Source: Flavobacteriales bacterium
GTDB taxonomy: Bacteria; Bacteroidota; Bacteroidia; Flavobacteriales; UA16
Length of the DNA: 8,036 nt
Direction of reading: 5' to 3'
NCBI GenBank assembly: GCA_030831885.1
Contig: JAURKF010000300.1
Span: 1 to 8,036 of the forward strand
Positions within the stretch are counted from its first letter, which is position 1; every line of letters starts with the position of its first letter. The notes beneath the pieces are model-generated. The model saw only the letters and a program-made list of their open reading frames with translations. It had not been told where the DNA came from and ran no database searches. A program made the translations under genes and the position numbers. Shown here in pieces: positions 7,089-8,036 of this stretch.

Positions 7089-7101
7089 AGGCTCTTAGCC
7101 T
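7089..7101. repeat. Small inverted repeat AGGCT-CTT-AGCCT in the divergent intergenic region
   Basis: Two perfect 5-base arms separated by three bases sit between the divergent barrel-protein and rfbD genes. Relative to the minus-strand TATCTTTG box the repeat covers about 14-26 bases upstream of the box, overlapping where a -33 element or an operator would be. On the plus strand it is followed by T5, so a weak hairpin is another reading. Its function is unknown, and the arms are short enough to be chance. Confidence 0.35.
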
Positions 7102-7123
7102 TTTTCACTTTTACATTCGCCGG

Positions 7124-8008
7124 ATGAACGTTCACAAACTTCGCATTGCCGTAACCGGAGCGAACGGCCAGTTGGGCCAAGAGCTTCGCGCATTGGAACC
7201 ATCCCACCCCGAATTCGAATTCCATTTTTTTCCGAAAGCGGCTTGGGATATTGCCATCGAGTCGATCAATCATTCCAACATCGCAAGCTTACAACCCGAT
7301 GTTGTTATCAATGCGGGGGCTTACACGAACGTCGAAAAAGCTGAAGAGGACGAAGAAAGCGCCATGGCGGCAAACGCCCTAGGACCGGGATTTCTAGCCG
7401 CCGCATGCAAAGCTTATGGGGCATTATTCATTCATATCTCGACCGACTATGTATTCAATGGGGAAAAAAAATCGCCCTATACGGAAGACGACCAAGTGGA
7501 TCCACTGAATCGTTATGGGCATAGCAAGCTACAGGGAGAGCGGGCCATTGATGCAGTCAGTAATCGATATTACATCCTTCGAACCTCGTGGTTATATAGC
7601 CGCTTTGGTCATAATTTTTATAAGAGCATGCTTCGACTTGCTCGCGAAAAAGGGAGCCTTTCTGTGGTAAATGATCAAATTGCTACTCCTACGTATGCCG
7701 CATTTCTTGCAGCTGATATACTGAGTTTGATTCGCCTTCGCCTCATTGATCATCGCGCTATTCCTTACGGAATTTATCACTACACGCAATCGGGTCAAGC
7801 TTCTTGGTTTGATTTCGCTTGTGAAATCATGCATGCCAATGGTATCGAAGTTCCCATTGAACCTGTTGATAGCGCGCGATTTCCGACTAAAGCCGTTCGA
7901 CCTGCCTACTCCAAACTATCCATCGAACGTTGGGAAAGAGAAACCGGGCTAATTGCAGAAACATGGCAACAGGGTGTGAAAGCACTTGCGGCATTGACCG
8001 CAGAGTAA
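7124..8008 (+). CDS. rfbD: dTDP-4-dehydrorhamnose reductase (RmlD/RfbD)
   Basis: This 294-residue cytoplasmic SDR-family enzyme reduces dTDP-4-dehydro-L-rhamnose to dTDP-L-rhamnose with NAD(P)H. That is the last step in making the activated rhamnose used for lipopolysaccharide O-chains and other surface glycans. The nucleotide-binding motif TGANGQLGQEL is at residues 11-21. INAGAYTNVEKAE, typical of RmlD, follows. ISTDYVFNG contains the catalytic Thr107, and YGHSK provides Tyr131 and Lys135 of the Tyr-x3-Lys pair. The C-terminal VRPAYSKLS segment matches the family's RP-x-S-x-L substrate-binding signature. The length is close to the usual 290-300, so it is complete. The ATG at 7124 gives a normal N-terminus; a second methionine only occurs after the nucleotide-binding motif. 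No rmlA, rmlB or rmlC neighbour is visible, at least upstream; the downstream side is cut by the window. It is divergent from the barrel-protein gene, 99 bases away. Confidence 0.95.
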   Translation: MNVHKLRIAVTGANGQLGQELRALEPSHPEFEFHFFPKAAWDIAIESINHSNIASLQPDVVINAGAYTNVEKAEEDEESAMAANALGPGFLAAACKAYGALFIHISTDYVFNGEKKSPYTEDDQVDPLNRYGHSKLQGERAIDAVSNRYYILRTSWLYSRFGHNFYKSMLRLAREKGSLSVVNDQIATPTYAAFLAADILSLIRLRLIDHRAIPYGIYHYTQSGQASWFDFACEIMHANGIEVPIEPVDSARFPTKAVRPAYSKLSIERWERETGLIAETWQQGVKALAALTAE

Positions 8009-8036
8009 CCGATAAGTGCATTGTAAATTGAATTGA

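Noticed and set aside
7112..7119. TACATTCG as a -7 promoter element for rfbD
   Set aside because: It has one mismatch to TAnnTTTG and ends 4 bases before the ATG, which would require an essentially leaderless transcript starting at or in the start codon.
7211..7222. 12-base perfect palindrome GAATTCGAATTC
   Set aside because: It encodes Glu-Phe-Glu-Phe within rfbD and arises from a repeated dipeptide; nothing suggests an operator inside the gene.
7025..7273. 83-residue N-terminal extension of the minus-strand barrel protein
   Set aside because: It would overlap the start of rfbD on the opposite strand and place the signal peptide in the middle of the protein.

Overview
The window is a compact, almost fully coding stretch from a member of the Bacteroidota (Bacteroidetes). 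Several things point there. An ExbB-ExbD-ExbD-TonB cluster has two tandem ExbD paralogs. The TonB has the phylum's YGAY-R segment before its membrane anchor and a PQYPGG-type C-terminal domain. There is a large periplasmic thioredoxin-like protein with a long N-terminal extension. Start codons lack clear Shine-Dalgarno sequences, and two gene starts are preceded by TATCTTTG, which fits the Bacteroidetes -7 promoter consensus TAnnTTTG. The class or family cannot be fixed from this sequence; a Flavobacteriales- or Sphingobacteriales-like organism is a guess.

Layout. Bases 1-2520 (+) hold the end of an energy-transduction operon: the C-terminus of a MotA/TolQ/ExbB proton channel, two ExbD stators and a TonB with a 15-proline tract. 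The operon ends in a hairpin terminator at 2539-2568. A new promoter-like box at 2611-2618 precedes aspS (2643-4397). aspS overlaps by 4 bases (ATGA) a secreted thioredoxin-like protein (4394-5788), and a bacilliredoxin-family protein follows 63 bases later (5852-6265). A strong hairpin at 6274-6301 lies between this unit and a converging minus-strand gene for a small outer-membrane beta-barrel protein (6320-7024). That gene is divergent from rfbD/rmlD, dTDP-4-dehydrorhamnose reductase (7124-8008). The last 28 bases contain nothing I can identify. No non-coding stretch exceeds about 122 bases.

How the genes fit together. The first four proteins should form one inner-membrane machine that uses proton-motive force to energise outer-membrane TonB-dependent receptors. 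The aspS unit joins translation with two thiol-redox proteins, one exported and one cytoplasmic; this may be only genomic proximity. The barrel protein and the dTDP-rhamnose enzyme both concern the cell envelope but are transcribed apart.

I see no mobile element, CRISPR array, tRNA, rRNA or evident novel system. This looks like an ordinary core-genome region. The points most worth a second look are the unusual N-terminus and proline tract of TonB, the helical inserts in both ExbD paralogs, the unassigned N-terminal two thirds of the thioredoxin-like protein, and the thiol-redox pairing downstream of aspS.
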